Below are positions 21,152-32,934 of a stretch of 64,000 nucleotides of DNA, piece by piece; position 1 is the first letter of the stretch, and every line of letters starts with the position of its first letter. A program made the translations under genes and the position numbers. The DNA is taken from assembly GCA_037176705.1 (NCBI GenBank), contig CM073907.1, positions 9,331,001 to 9,395,000 on the forward strand, written 5' to 3'. The DNA comes from Molossus alvarezi. Taxonomy: Eukaryota; Chordata; Mammalia; Chiroptera; Molossidae. The notes beneath the pieces are model-generated. The model searched no databases. It saw only the letters and a program-made list of their open reading frames with translations, and was not told where the DNA came from.

Positions 21152-22560
21152 AATACTATTAAATAGAGTGAAAAACTCAAATTTCCCCCTTCTTTTCGAA
21201 ACCCTGGATTGCACATTGTAGTTCAAGTCCTATGAGGGCCTGGGAGCGTACATCCAAAACCATTTCTACGGTTCCACACAACTTAGAAGCCTTTGAAAAG
21301 AAATATAAAGAAAAAGTAATGGTTGAAATCACTGATTCCTCTAGAATGGTAAAGGGTAAATCTATCAGACTTTGTTCACTGAAGAATAAATAGGAATGGA
21401 TAATAAGATAAACGTTTGTGAAAAGGTATGAACGTCAATAAATATACGTGATTATTTAGGGCATTAAAGAATTAATTATCCAAGTAGGAACCAGGGGTTG
21501 ACATTTAAAAGTGTCCTTTCCTAAAAGAAAGCATACAATAGACTCTGGGCAGGAAGGGGGATCCGAAGGAAACAAATACCAAGAAATCTAGCACATTCAG
21601 GCATACACACTACAGTCACCCAGATGTCTTTCATGGAATCGAAAACCCCAAAACGGAGAGTGCAGGGGTTTTGCAAGAATGGAAAATGTCCCCAGGCCCT
21701 GATATAAGGATGGCACATTCATGATCAGTCCCTTGGGTCATCCTCAACAATGAGGCCACCGTGCACTGATTGTAAAATTTCAGGAGGGGCAGGAAACGGA
21801 GTTTTTCGGCTTCTATTCTAAAAGACCCGGGGAAGGAAACACAAGCAATAGTCTTTAAAGCACCTCTCCTTGGAGCAATGACACAGATGAAGAAACTAGT
21901 GAAATGAAAACTCAAAGTTTTTGTTTCATTCTCCAGAATCAATTTCAGTTGACCGGCTATATTTAAATCAATGTGTTTATCGTTTTCTCTGCTGTTAAAA
22001 AAACTCCAAGGCAGGGGAGAGGAGCTAAACTCTTCTTGGGTCGCGAAAGAAACAGCATTTGCTTAAAATATGCTTTAGCTTATTAATTGTTCATTGGGGA
22101 GTAGATTGGGTTGTTGACCGCTGGAATGGCGTTAAGCGAATGGCCAATGATAAGGACTTAACAATGATGGAAATGGCTCTTCAAGTGTGCTTCTATTCAT
22201 GCCATATAAAATCACTTATTATAATTCTCCCAGGACTTCCTCCCCCAAATCTCCCAAATCTACCGTGTTCTAATGTGCAAATAAAACTAGAGCAATAATC
22301 TCTGTCTTAACCCTGGAGCTTTGACCACCAGCCCCTCAATGTGAAGATCCAGGGTCTTCACTAATTGTAATGAATTACAACCACATGTGTTTCTCTATGT
22401 TAAATCTCTGTGGAAGTATACTTCCTATACCCTAAACAGAAAATTGCTACTATCCCTGCATAGCATTCTCATTTATTCATTATGATGCAGATAGCAACTT
22501 TAAATAAACCTGATCCTTAAACTTCTTAATAAAGATAAATGGTCTTCTTTAGCCATTATA
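21152..22560. other. No recognisable feature
   Basis: 1.4 kb of unique, AT-rich sequence. The frames present (up to 103 codons, minus, 21631-21942) show no motif. Confidence 0.45.
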
Positions 22561-22574
22561 AAAAGTGGCATTTT

Positions 22575-22798
22575 TCTTTTCTTCGCAATAATTTTTCTTT
22601 ATTGATTTTAGGGAGAGAAGAAGGGAGAGGGAGAGAGAGAAACATCGATGAGAGAGAACATTGATTGACCGCTGCCCCCTGCATGCCCCCCACTGGGGAT
22701 CAGGTCCACAACCTGGACATGTGCCCTGACTGGGAATTGAACTGGCAACCTCTTGGTGCATGGGTCACTGGTCAACTGCTGAGCCACACCAGCCGGGC
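22575..22798 (-). mobile_element. VES-type SINE, class B
   Basis: From TTTTTCTTTATTGATTTTAGGGAG to CACACCAGCCGGGC. Flanks AAAAGTGGCATTTTTC (22561-22576) and AAAAGTGGCGTGTTTTC (22799-22815) form a slightly decayed TSD. Confidence 0.94.
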
Positions 22799-22879
22799 AA
22801 AAGTGGCGTGTTTTCTGATCAGATGTGAGTTTTTAGTTTTGAGAAATTATAGAACTTGGTGTGTTTTCAAAAAACCACA

Positions 22880-23105
22880 AAACGCTCATAGACGCAGACA
22901 ATAGTATGGTGGTTACTAGAGAGGATGGGGGTGGGGAGAGGTTGAAGAGAGTAAAGGGAGTCAAATATCTGGTGATAAAAGGAGACTAGATTTTGGGTGG
23001 TAGGCACACAATGCAGATGATACATCATAACCTTGTACACTTGAAACTAACATAATCTTATTAGCCCATGTCACCCCAATAAATTGAATTGAAAAGTCAG
23101 TAAAT
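22880..23105 (+). mobile_element. L1 3' end (L1MA-like)
   Basis: Contains the L1 3' UTR landmarks in order: ACGCAGACAATAGTATGGTGG, GTCAAATATCTGGTGATAAA, TTTTGGGTGGTAGGCACAC, CTTGTACACTTGAAAC, then TCACCCCAATAAATTGAATT. It is 5'-truncated. Confidence 0.9.
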
Positions 23106-24386
23106 AAAAGATCATACCATGGGGAGGAAATATTTAGCATTTCTTTACAGAAGTAGCTCTTCTTTTTTTTATGCTGACCAATAGTTTACTTGCACATAAG
23201 ACAGAATGACTTGAGGGATGATGATGATGATGATGTGATTATGTTCCATGTATTAAGTTATTTCCTAGATTTTTTTTCCCTCTGTGTGAGGTCTAAGATG
23301 CTCAGGTTCACACTGTAAGAAAACATGACTGATTTCCAGTGGGAAGGGTTGAAGCAAGAAGGGAGACCTTTCTGGAGATGGCATTGGGTCGAACCATTTC
23401 TAGAAATAAGCGAGCATTCTCAGTGTGTATGTCGTACCAGTTTACAGGATAGCACGGAAGCAAACGGTACCTTTCTAACAACTACAAACATTGCTTCTGT
23501 TCTCATAAGAAAAGCACCTCGTTCCTCAAAATTTGAAAAGATGCCTCAAGAAATTTTCTTTCTTCCACATTGGGGTTAAATATGAAAACCAAGTGTTTTG
23601 CTTCTAGGTGCGTAACGGGAAGTTTCGGTACAGACTTCACCAAATTCCCAGCATAAGACAATATTCTGTTTGATATGGATTGTAAAGGTTCCCTTTGCAG
23701 ATATTATTTTAAATGTGATTATCTTACTTCCCGCCCCCCCCCCACCCCTTTTTCTTTTTTCTTTTTATGGTTACAAAATAAAGACTTTCCCCCCCTAGGT
23801 TGCCTGTCACTTTTGAGATGGGCAACATGATGAATTATGGTGCCTTTGCTCTGCTCGGCTTTATCAAGCTCATTAGAGATGATGCATGATCTGAACTTTA
23901 CAGAAGGGGGAAAATCCATGGACACTCTGCTTCTTATCTCCTCTGTTTACCTCTAAAATTGTGCTGCTTTGCTTGCTGCACACACTGGCCACCTACCGAG
24001 AAAAAAAGAAGTCTGTTCGACTCACGGTTTTCTTCTAGAATCAGCCTAAACTTGAGCTGTAGCTTCTCACCGAGTTCTCCCCACACTTCTAGCTCAGAAG
24101 GCTTTCTTTTTCCACTGTCACCTAGACCAGCGATTTCGTTTTCCTAGGATTTGCCGGAGAAGGGTATTTTTAACTCAGTTTTCCAAGAAGACAGCCTTAT
24201 CATGAACACCGTCCATGAGAAAGCTTCAGTTTGGTAAAATCCTCTTTCATCCATCAATGTAAATCTTATTTTCTTGTAGAACCATGTGGTTTGCTGAATA
24301 TTCATTTTTAAAGGAAAATTTAAGACCCAGTTTTAAACTGATTTATGCCAAATAAGTTTTAAATAAGACTTGAAAATGCCAAAAAA
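23106..24386. other. Unique sequence with simple tracts
   Basis: A (GAT)n run lies at 23217-23236 and a C-run near 23732-23746. No gene or dispersed repeat is recognised. The 84-codon frame at 23325-23579 has no motif. Confidence 0.45.
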
Positions 24387-24406
24387 TATATGTGTGTGTG
24401 TGTATG

Positions 24407-24458
<52 letters not shown>
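24387..24458. repeat. (TG)n(TA)n microsatellite
   Basis: TG units are followed by a TA run of about 45 bases. Confidence 0.95.
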
Positions 24459-24461
<3 letters not shown>

Positions 24462-24861
24462 GGATAAAAGCCATATCTTCTTACCTCTGTCTATAGTATT
24501 TTGAAAATTTGATTCAAATTTTCACCAGGATGAAGGTCACCAGATTTAAAAAAATAAATAAAAAATGTTTCTCCAAATTGAATTCTGTGCTTATCAGCTA
24601 GAACAATTCCTCTCTAATCTTTGAGATGTTAACCGCTGTGAAAATGTGAAACGCGGATGAATATTATTTTTAAATGCTAAATACAGAGTTTTTCAAAAGC
24701 ATTTGGCTTCAAAATCAGAAAGGTGACTTCTTTGAGAGCAAATACACATATTACCTGAATTTCATTTTCTTCAGCATATTTTCATTTGGGGCATTTGTGG
24801 TTGATGCGTTGCCTTGGTAATAAAAAGAACGCTGAAGTATGTACATTAAAAATGATAAGTA
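24459..24861. other. No recognisable feature
   Basis: AT-rich unique sequence. No gene, repeat family or RNA gene was recognised. Confidence 0.45.
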
Positions 24862-25135
24862 GCCTTGGTCAGTGTGGTTCAGTTGGTTGAGCATCCTCCC
24901 ATACACCGAGAGGTTGCCGGTTCAGTTCCTGGTCATGGCACATACCTGGGTTTCAGGTTTGATCTCTATTTGTGGAGTGTAGGGAAGACAAAGCAACCAA
25001 TAGTTTCTCTCTCACATCAGTGTTCTCTCTCTCTCCCTCTCCTCCCTTCCTCCCTCCCTCCCTCTCTCTCCCTTCCTCTCTCCCTTCCTTTCTCTAAGCA
25101 TGCCCTCTGGTAAGGAATAATAATAATAATAAAAA
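24862..25135 (+). mobile_element. VES-type SINE, older diverged copy
   Basis: Starts GCCTTGGTCAGTGTGGTTCAG, with a decayed B box GGTTCAGTTCC. The middle block is heavily altered, followed by an extended (CCCT/CT)n stretch at 25021-25095 and an (AAT)n tail. No clear TSD. Confidence 0.85.
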
Positions 25136-25828
25136 TAAATAACCAAATTCCAAAATTGAGGACACCTGCCCTACCACCCCATCACCTGTTATCTGAGAGA
25201 GACTTCTAGGTGGCCTGTGGGTCAATGTTTTCTTGTACAGATGTTTTCAAGAGGAATATTTATTCTCCTGTGCTGGGATTACCCAGTCAGAACTGCCCCT
25301 GCCCTAGTGGTGATGACAGTGTGGAGGAAAACAGATCTTAATCCAATTATTATATGGACAGATGCAGGCTTGAGTTGCTTCCAAGGATGGTGAGTCTGTG
25401 AAGAAGGATGCAGGGGGGTCTGGCGCACTATCAGGAGCCCCTGACCTACCATAGGACTGCCGTAGTCCTCATGGGGTGTGTGTGGGGGGGGGCACAGAGG
25501 GGCAGGAGGGATCAGCATTTCCCTTGGCTGGTTTGGAATTCAAGTTCTGAAATCCCATGAGCTCCTAGGGTTCCAACTCTCCTTTCCAAGACATAATGAC
25601 TCACACGTGAGAAAATTCCTTTTAAATGCGAACTCTCCAAAGAAGACTCTTCTGTCCTGTCACCTCTTGGAGGAACACAGCCTCCCATGATTGATGCTGA
25701 AATGTAGGTCAACTTTGGGCCCATGGATACAAAAATAAATTGTATTAATCAGGCCAGTTTCAAGTCCAGGTTGTGTTTGTTTTCCCAATCGTTCTCCTTC
25801 TTCTTGACTCTAAAGATACGTCTTAACA
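25136..25828. other. No recognisable feature
   Basis: Unique sequence with a G-rich tract near 25476-25495. Short frames on both strands carry no motif. Confidence 0.45.
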
Positions 25829-26184
25829 TGAGTTAAAGACTGAATGTGTCGCCCCTACTCAGAAACACGTTGAGGTCCTAATCTGCCCGTGTGGTGGTCT
25901 TTGGAGATGAGGCCTTGGGGTGAGGTTATTAGGTTTCAGTGGGGTCATGGGGTGAGGACCCCATGCTGAGATTAGTGTCCTTTATAAGTAGAGACACCAG
26001 GGCACACTCTGTGTCTATTGAGAATGCAATGAACAAGCCAGGAAGAGGGCCCTGACTAAGGAACCAAACTGGCTGGCACCTCAATCACCTTGATCTTAGA
26101 CTTCCCAGTCTCTGGAACCGTAAGAAATGGTTTTCTGTTGCTAAAGTCACCCAGTCTGTGGTACCTTGTTACAGACTAATGCAA
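25829..26184 (+). mobile_element. MLT1 solo LTR (ERVL-MaLR)
   Basis: The LTR layout is clear: GACTGAATGTGTCGCCCC near the start, GTTGAGGTCCTAATCTG, TTTGGAGATGAGGCCTTGGG, GTGTCCTTTATAAGTAGAGA, AAGCCAGGAAGAGGGCC, CACCTTGATCTTAGACTTCC and AAGTCACCCAGTCTGTGGTA near the 3' end. It is an ancient retroviral LTR with no internal viral region here. Confidence 0.92.
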
Positions 26185-27093
26185 TGTGTATGCCTAAGAT
26201 GAAACCAAAGAACTCTGCAAAGCTACGAGAGTTTAAGTCCATGAAAAGACTAAACTATAAAAAAATTCTTAAGGTTTAGCCTCCTTTTCCCCTTTGAATG
26301 TCATTCCCATATTTCTGGTTATTTCTTCAAGTATATATAAAATGATAACTCTTTCTCCTTGGCTTGGTGTCCTTTGATATTTATCAACCTCAGTCCTTGT
26401 TTGGTGTTTATACTCTTCCCTCATTGCCCACTGCCCCATCCCCTGGACCTTCAGGTACCCCAGTAATATATCGGAATCATTCTGATACAGAGATGATCAA
26501 CCCTCAAAGCCATGCGAAGTGGGTGAGGTTCTTTGTGTGAAGCACACATAGAATTGATTGGTTTCTACCGTCTTAGAACCTCAGCATCTTCAAGTCTTCG
26601 GATCCACTTACACCCGCGTTTTTTAGAAGGTTTGCTGATTAAGAGAAGTCACTGTTGTGGGTACAATACTAGGTCAATGGGTTTCGTTTTGCTATAGCTG
26701 GGGCACCAGGGAATTTTCCTTCTTCATTTCCCCTCCTGAATCCTGAAAGCACATAAGGAATCACGGAAGGAATTAGACGACGGGTAGGAACTACCTTTTT
26801 GAAGCAAGCATCCAAGATAGAGGGGTGAAGGCAAATAGAGCTAAGGAAGGCCCCCGTCCAGCTCCACGCTGTGTGTGTCTAAGCACAGTCCCACGAGGAG
26901 TTCTAAGGGACGTGGGGAAAGGCCTGAAATGCAAACCATCATTTCGGGATGTTCAAAAGGTGTTGTCGCATGACTTCATAAATGAGATGGTTGGCAGGCA
27001 AGGAGTCCTGACCGAAGACCGACAGGTTGTCAGATGCTGCCTCCAAGACATCTTATTTTAGTACCAGTCTAGTCCTTCTAAATTGTTTCACTG

Positions 27094-27096
<3 letters not shown>
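26185..27096. other. Unassigned; one 78-codon frame
   Basis: No repeat family is recognised. The frame at 26825-27061 (plus) has a mixed, non-repetitive composition but no motif I know and no visible splice or promoter context, so I do not call a gene. Confidence 0.4.

Positions 27097-27141
<45 letters not shown>
27097..27141. repeat. (TA)n microsatellite
   Basis: About 22 TA units directly adjoin the T-rich tail of the next SINE. Confidence 0.95.
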
Positions 27142-27144
<3 letters not shown>

Positions 27145-27330
27145 TTTTTATTGATTTTTTTTTTAAAGAAAGGAAGGGAGAAAGAGATAGAAACATCAAT
27201 GTGAGAGAGAAACATTGATTGGCTGCCTCCTGCACGCCCCCTACTGGGGGTCGAGCCCACAACCGGGGTATGTGCCCTGACCGGGAATGGACCTGGGACC
27301 TCTCAGTCCACTGAGCCACACCGGCCAGGC
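27142..27330 (-). mobile_element. VES-type SINE, class B
   Basis: Runs from TTTTTTATTGATTTTTTTTT to CACACCGGCCAGGCC, with an intact CCAGTAGGGGGCGT core on minus at 27234-27247. A short deletion near the 5' end removes the text normally between CAGTCCA and CTGAGCCAC. The TSD is obscured by the TA repeat. Confidence 0.92.
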
Positions 27331-27879
27331 CACCAGTGTGTTTTTTCTTTTAAATATACCTGTATTTCTTTTTCCAAACTAGTGCATACTTGAAAAGTGG
27401 TTTCTGGATAGAGACCTCTAAACCTTGTTTAATAAGCATACACTTTTTTTTTTATGTGTTATGTTATAGATTATGTTCTGCCTCTTTTCACTTCATGTTA
27501 TTTTATATATTCGGACTATTGTTCATGTACTCGTCATTTTTAATAGCTCTCTGCGGCTTATTTAGTCAAGTTACCACGTTTCAGTTGGATTGTATCTAAA
27601 TTTTAGAGTTGGTGATCTTTCTGATTTTAAAGACTCTATAAATTTACATAATGTGATGTGACGTGTTGACATCGGTGTCTAAATTAGATACTGGCTCAAG
27701 GTTGCTCTCTTTTTCCTCCTCTTAATTCCCAGTTGGAGGCAGCCCCCAAACTTGGAGATTTCCGACTCCCGGTGTTCATCTCCAAAGCTATCAATCCCAA
27801 GAAGATGATTTTCATGTAATAATTTTCTGCTCCTACTTTTAACCTCTTTTGGTGCATTTCGATTATTTCTTTGTCCTTA
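27331..27879. other. No recognisable feature
   Basis: AT-rich unique sequence. No gene is recognised. Confidence 0.45.
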
Positions 27880-28015
27880 CTGGTGGTTACACCAGCTCCC
27901 AGTTTAATATCATTTGCACATTTCATTAATATGTGGCTTACTCCCTCTTCGAGATCCTTAATAAAGATGTTAAATTAGATTGTAGCTGACATTGACCCGT
28001 GGGGCGCTGCGTATG
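27880..28015. mobile_element. Ancient CR1/L3-like LINE fragment
   Basis: The order TTTAATATCATTTGCACATT, GAGATCCTTAATAAAGATGTTAAA, then GACCCGTGGGGCGCTGC follows a stretch well known in amniote CR1-family LINEs (residual 'gatccttaataaagatgttgaa... gacccctggggcac'). It is highly diverged. Strand and subfamily are left open. Confidence 0.5.
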
Positions 28016-28541
28016 CTTTAGCGATATCCCGTATTCCTGCCTGTCGTCTGTGGAGTTCGTGCAGCAGGCATGAAGCGTAGCTCCAGCCTGGGATAAAGAT
28101 TCAATTTTAATTCCAAACCCGAAGTCAAGTCATGTGGTCTGGGATGACGTGACACTGCCAGACCATAGTTCTAGCTGCTAGGAAGTCATATTTTAGCAAT
28201 TAAGGACAGGTTGGCCAGAATGGTATGTTAGAATCCCAATCTGCTGACAATTACAAGCGATCGTCTCTCTCTCTCCTGTTTCATGCATTTCAGTCCGACT
28301 GAGAAGGGCCTTGTTTTTTGAAATGAAACTCGGCTTTTTTATTTCAAGGCTAGCAATCACCTTTCACCAGCTTTTAAACAGCATGCCTGCTCTGTGTTTC
28401 AAAGCAGATTTATTAAAGAAACGGTTGTACCAATTCACCACTGTAGACAGGCTTTGGGGAAACGAACCAGGTGCCCCACTGAGAATCCGGATGTGAAATC
28501 AACTTTTGAATTTCAAAAATTTACCACGAGTCCTTCCAATT
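28016..28541. other. No recognisable feature
   Basis: Unique sequence with a short (CT)n at 28264-28276. A 61-codon frame at 28311-28496 is not recognised. Confidence 0.45.
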
Positions 28542-28556
28542 TGGAAACGTTTATTT

Positions 28557-28787
28557 ATTAACTTTTTTAAAATATGTTTTTATTGATTTTTTTTTTTTTA
28601 GAGAAAGAGGATGGGAAAGAGAGAGAGAAACATTGATGTAAGAGAGAAACATCCATTGGCTGCCTCCTGCATGCCTCCTACTGGGGATCAAGCCTGCAAC
28701 CCTGGGCATGTGCCCTGACCTGGAATTGAACCGGGACCTCTCAGTCCCTAGGACGATGCTTATTCCTCTGAGTCACTCCAGCCAGGC
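28557..28787 (-). mobile_element. VES-type SINE, class B
   Basis: From TATTAACTTTTTTAAAATATG through GCTGCCTCCTGCATGCCTCC to CTCCAGCCAGGC. TSD TGGAAACGTTTATTT / TGGAAATATTTATTT (28542-28556, 28788-28802), differing only at the CG dinucleotide. Confidence 0.95.
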
Positions 28788-28802
28788 TGGAAATATTTAT
28801 TT

Positions 28803-30049
28803 TTTTAATAGACAAGGTATAATGGCATATGATATGCATGACACAAAATTTAACTCTGTCATAATATTTGGGGAAATCTATATATTTATATCAGAGGCAA
28901 AACTTCTTCAAATAAGTTGTAGCAGAATATCGTTAAAAAATCTAATTGCATTACCAACTAAACCAAAATGCCTGTGTCATAAAATTGATGAATGGTTACT
29001 GCAGCCTACCTTTGGCTGTCCTAACTGAAACACTCCTTCAACTTAAGGACAGTTACGATATCTGCATTATGAAGCCAGTGTTACTCAAGGAACATACGTT
29101 AATTCTAAATGAGCTCATTGTTGTCTAGTCAAAAAGCATTTTTTGTATGTCCATGGTTTCATTTCTTGTAGAATGGTTTAATCAGCCATGTATCCGGATT
29201 TCCATTCTGTAGAATATTTTGAATTTGCGACTTTTCCCAGCCCACGACTATCCATGAATAGTGACCATCAAGGGATGTGGTACAGAGCAGCTGAGTATCA
29301 AATAAACTATTCTCTTCCATCCCACAGGTAGCCTGCGGGTCTGCGTCTGTACATACCCGAAAAAAATCATTTGAATAGCCTTTAATAAAGGCAAAGTGGT
29401 TTTACTATTTTCACCATCAGACACTTAAAAGAGATTTTGATAAGACAAAAAATACAAGTCCTCAGGAAACCGTTCTTAGAATCAACTATACAGTTATAAT
29501 GATGGGTAAAATAAAAATAAATATGTCTAATCACAGAATGGTTTATCATGGGAAATAAAAACGAACACTCTTTTGCATTGAAGATCATTCTCTTGTATCT
29601 AATTTGGAGAGATACTTAACAAATAGTGTAACAAAGGCTTTCTTTCTGTTATAATAAGTAATTGCTGTAGACTGAGCCATTTTGTCTGATGGATTTCAGC
29701 GCAGAAGCATGACAACCAGTCATAGTACCGTCATTGAAAAGCTGCATTCCAAATGATGTGTGGTGTTTGTTTTTTTTTTAAGACATTTGTATGCTTCTTG
29801 AAATGAGAAAACATCCTAGCCATGAAAGAGTAGTGTTGGAGCCTTTTTCTTGAAAGACTACACGCAGAATTTTAAAACATTGGAGATCTAGTGTTTAAGA
29901 CCATTGACAATGACCTAGTACCTGGTCTTGACTTTGAGTCAGGGAACTGTTTCATTGCTCTCTGGACTCAGGTCTCTGTTGCATCTCAATCTCCCAATAC
30001 TCAGGCACAAGAGCTAGTTTTCTCAATAAGAAAGCTGTTCTTTCTACTC
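28803..30049. other. No recognisable feature
   Basis: AT-rich unique sequence. The frames present (up to 106 codons, 28708-29028, beginning inside a SINE) are not genes. No repeat family was recognised. Confidence 0.45.
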
Positions 30050-30564
30050 GAACAACCTCCAAAGCTTCTCAGTTGTCTGGGGCATAAAGTTCAAATCTCT
30101 TAGCCTACACTCCTCTGCCCAAAATACCCTTTGCTCCCATCATGCCAAGTGAGTCTGACCGCCCCCCGCCCCCCGATTTAGGGTGCCCTTTCATTCTCTT
30201 ATCTGAGACCTATTTCTTCAACTTCTTCTCCCCTGGTGAAGTCGTCACTCAAAGCTTCTCGTAGGACATCTCCTGGGGAAAGCCAACGTCACCGGTTTCC
30301 TTTGTGGTACTACTCTGGATACATGCTTGTCCATATCACAACGTCCCGTGATACGTTTTCTATTCTTTATCATCATTATCACCCAATCCCTTCCATGGCA
30401 AAGAATGCTTTTTTATTTTACTTTACATCCTATCCGCCTCATCAAATAGCCAGAGTGGCTGGCGTAGGATTATGGGGGAATATTTGTTGAATGGGTGAAT
30501 GGAGGGATAGATGGATGGGTGGGTGGGTGGGTGGATGAATGAATGAATGAATGAATGAATGAAT
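30050..30564 (+). mobile_element. L2 LINE 3' region with (GAAT)n tail
   Basis: Text resembling the L2 3' region appears in order: GGCATAAAGTTCAAATCTCTTAGCC, a middle with CACTCAAAGCTTCTCGTAGG, and the terminal GAATATTTGTTGAATGGGTGAATGG. It continues into an expanded GGAT/GGGT/GAAT tetranucleotide run at 30487-30564. L2 normally ends in a short TGAA-type repeat, so the expansion started from that tail. Confidence 0.6.
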
Positions 30565-30573
30565 CAGCTGCTG

Positions 30574-30770
30574 ATTTTACCAATAACCTGCTGTGTAACC
30601 CCGGCCAAGTCGTTTGATCTCTCTGTGCCCGAGACTGCCGCGATGAGCGAGGGGAATAATAATTGCCACCTGCCATAGAGGGATGCAGAGAGGATTAATG
30701 AAATAATTTTTGTAAAGCAGTTTGAGCTCCCTGGAAGAAAAGCACTATGTAAGAACAAAGTGTTATTATA
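30574..30770 (-). mobile_element. MIR-family SINE
   Basis: In reverse orientation: AACCTGCTGTGTAACCCCGG, GATCTCTCTGTGCCCGAGAC, GGGGAATAATAATTGCCACC, AGGATTAATGAAATAA, then AAAAGCACTATGTAAGAAC. The subfamily is uncertain. Confidence 0.7.
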
Positions 30771-31790
30771 ATTATTATGTAGCACCTTTCATCTGAGAAT
30801 CTAAAAGCACTTCACAAAACATTAACCCATTCGTCTTCCCGGGGCGCCTGCCGGAGCATCCCATCGTCTCCCCTTGAGAAAGGGGGCACGTGCAGACAGC
30901 AAAAGGTGAAATGCCAGGGAGGCGGCTGCCTTCCCAGAGCAGGTTCTAGAATTCCTAGCTGGGAGACAGCCCTTCGAGTCCCCAGGCACAACAGCATCTC
31001 CCTTTTCCCTATACAGAGAAAGCCTGGATGGCAAAAATCCAGTTGGAAGGAGCACTCAGGTTAATACCTTCCGCAGAAGAAAGGGTGGGATGGGGCTGGA
31101 GGTGATGACCACAATCCTTTCTTCAACTGTAACAGTGAGAAACCAACAACCCCCAGCAATCCATCGCTCGCCCTCCGCAGAGCACCTCATGCCTTTTCAT
31201 CAGCTCCCTTTTAACTTGACACCTTTCTGCCGATGCCTGTCTCCCCGCCAGAAAATGTCTCATCACCTTTGAATACAAAGGTAGCAGTTTAGCAACCACA
31301 GAAATACTCCTAAACACGCCATTCAAAGGAGCTTTCCCCTCCTAATACTGTTTTTCCTGCTGAATCCCATGAATGTTAGCTGAGACAGGTGGTACTAATC
31401 CTCCTTCTAAAAGGAAAAAGGAAGAATGTTAGCTATCCTGCATATACTGGGGGGAGGGGGCTGTCCTTGGGATCAGGATGCTGTTACATCAGGAACGTCT
31501 AAAGTGCAGCCGCTTCTATTCATAGCTAACCAGGGAGGCAGGCGACATTTGTACTTTCTTCACAAATGTGAAATTCGTTTTTCCTGGAGGTGATTGCTGG
31601 CCCAATAATGTGAGTAAGTGTACTACAAACCTGCACAGCACTTGGGTCTCCAGTGTCCTGGAAATCACAGGTGAATTTAATAGTCATCCTTCCAGCAAGG
31701 ATCCCATTTCTAAGAGACACATTCCATTCCACCTCGACTCGAAATCCAGAAACGAAGAGTGAGTTCCTGATGCTAAATTCCATGCTGATA
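30771..31790. other. No recognisable feature
   Basis: Unique sequence, GC-rich at 30830-31000. The 147-codon minus frame at 31526-31969 is partly SINE translation and is not a gene. Confidence 0.45.
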
Positions 31791-31807
31791 TGATTTCTGA
31801 GATTTTT

Positions 31808-32056
31808 GTTGTTTTGTTGTTGTTTAATCCTCACCTGAGGACACTTTTCCATTTCTTGTTCAGATAGAGTGGGGAGGGAGAGAGAGAGAGAGAGAAACAT
31901 CGACGTGAAAGGGGCACATCGAGTGGCTGCCACCCACACGACCCAACCAGGGCCGGGGACAAACTGCAACCAAGGTACGTGCCCTTAGCGGGAACTGAAC
32001 CCGGGCCTCCCTGGACCGCAGGCTGACGCTCTACTGCTGAGCCAAACTGGCCAGGG
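31808..32056 (-). mobile_element. VES-type SINE, class A
   Basis: The 17-bp perfect TSD TGATTTCTGAGATTTTT lies at 31791-31807 and 32057-32073. The tail is (TTG)n-like, followed by AATCCTCACCTGAGGACAC and ending CAAACTGGCCAGGG. Confidence 0.97.
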
Positions 32057-32073
32057 TGATTTCTGAGATTTTT

Positions 32074-32665
32074 TAATGCAATAGCCCTCAACTTAGTTCA
32101 TACTTGGGGCTTTTCTCTCGAAATGTAACTCTCCTGAACATCTTCTAGCTCCTAGGAAGAAAGGGGGATCCTAGGAGAAGTGACTTCATCAGTGGAGAAG
32201 GGGGGGAAAAAAAGTATTAGTACTGATTAACTTTTAAATCCACTGTCTACGTGACCCCCACAGGGTCCGGCACATGTTAAATAATTCGATTTTTACGGAA
32301 TGCAAGGACGCATCTCTGATTTTTCGACCCAGCCTTTATTTCTCTGAACCATTTTATTGGCTGTGATATCTTGTTTTTTTTCTAGTTAGTTTCACCCCTT
32401 CACTATTTCGAATTCTAAGCAACACCTGACTGTCCAAGTGGAAAGAACATCTCACTCAGTGACCCAGTCCTGGGAACCAGTCAGCATGGTGCATGACCTC
32501 ACTTAGAGGATGGGTCTGGACGGGGCCTCTCGTTTCTCAACAGAAAATGTAGAATGACTCCCGGCACGGCAGGTCAAAACAGAGCGCGATACCTAACACT
32601 TCCATTTATCCACCCTTTCCGCCATCATGCTCAACCCTTCACAGACTGATCTTCCCACAAGCAGG
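32074..32665. other. No recognisable feature
   Basis: Unique sequence. No gene or repeat is recognised. Confidence 0.45.
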
Positions 32666-32679
32666 GAGACCATACACTT

Positions 32680-32920
32680 CTTATTTTTTACTATTTTATT
32701 TTGATTTATTTTTTTAACTTGTCTTTATCGTTGAGTGTAGTACAGATGTTCCCCGCTTCTGTCCCCCGTTGACCTCTCTTCACTACTCCCGCCCCCCTCC
32801 TGCCTTCCCCACACTACTGTCTGTGTCCATTGGTTGTGCATATATGCATATGAATTCTTTGGTTTATCTCTCCCCCCCCACACACACCCCTCTTCCCTTT
32901 GAGGCTCATTAGTCTAACAA
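32680..32920 (-). mobile_element. L1 3' end, severely 5'-truncated
   Basis: The reverse complement matches the element at 1-170: ...GGTTTATCTCTCCCCCCC on the plus strand, with GTGTCCATTGGTTGTGCATA. TSD GAGACCATACACTT / GAGACCATAGACTT (32666-32679, 32921-32934). About 240 bp of L1 was inserted. Confidence 0.9.
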
Positions 32921-32934
32921 GAGACCATAGACTT

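Noticed and set aside
26825..27061. 78-codon plus-strand frame with varied composition
   Set aside because: No family, splice signal pair or promoter could be supported; listed only as unassigned sequence.
30487..30564. Regular short repeats that might suggest a CRISPR-like or satellite array
   Set aside because: They are a simple GGAT/GAAT microsatellite grown from an L2 tail.
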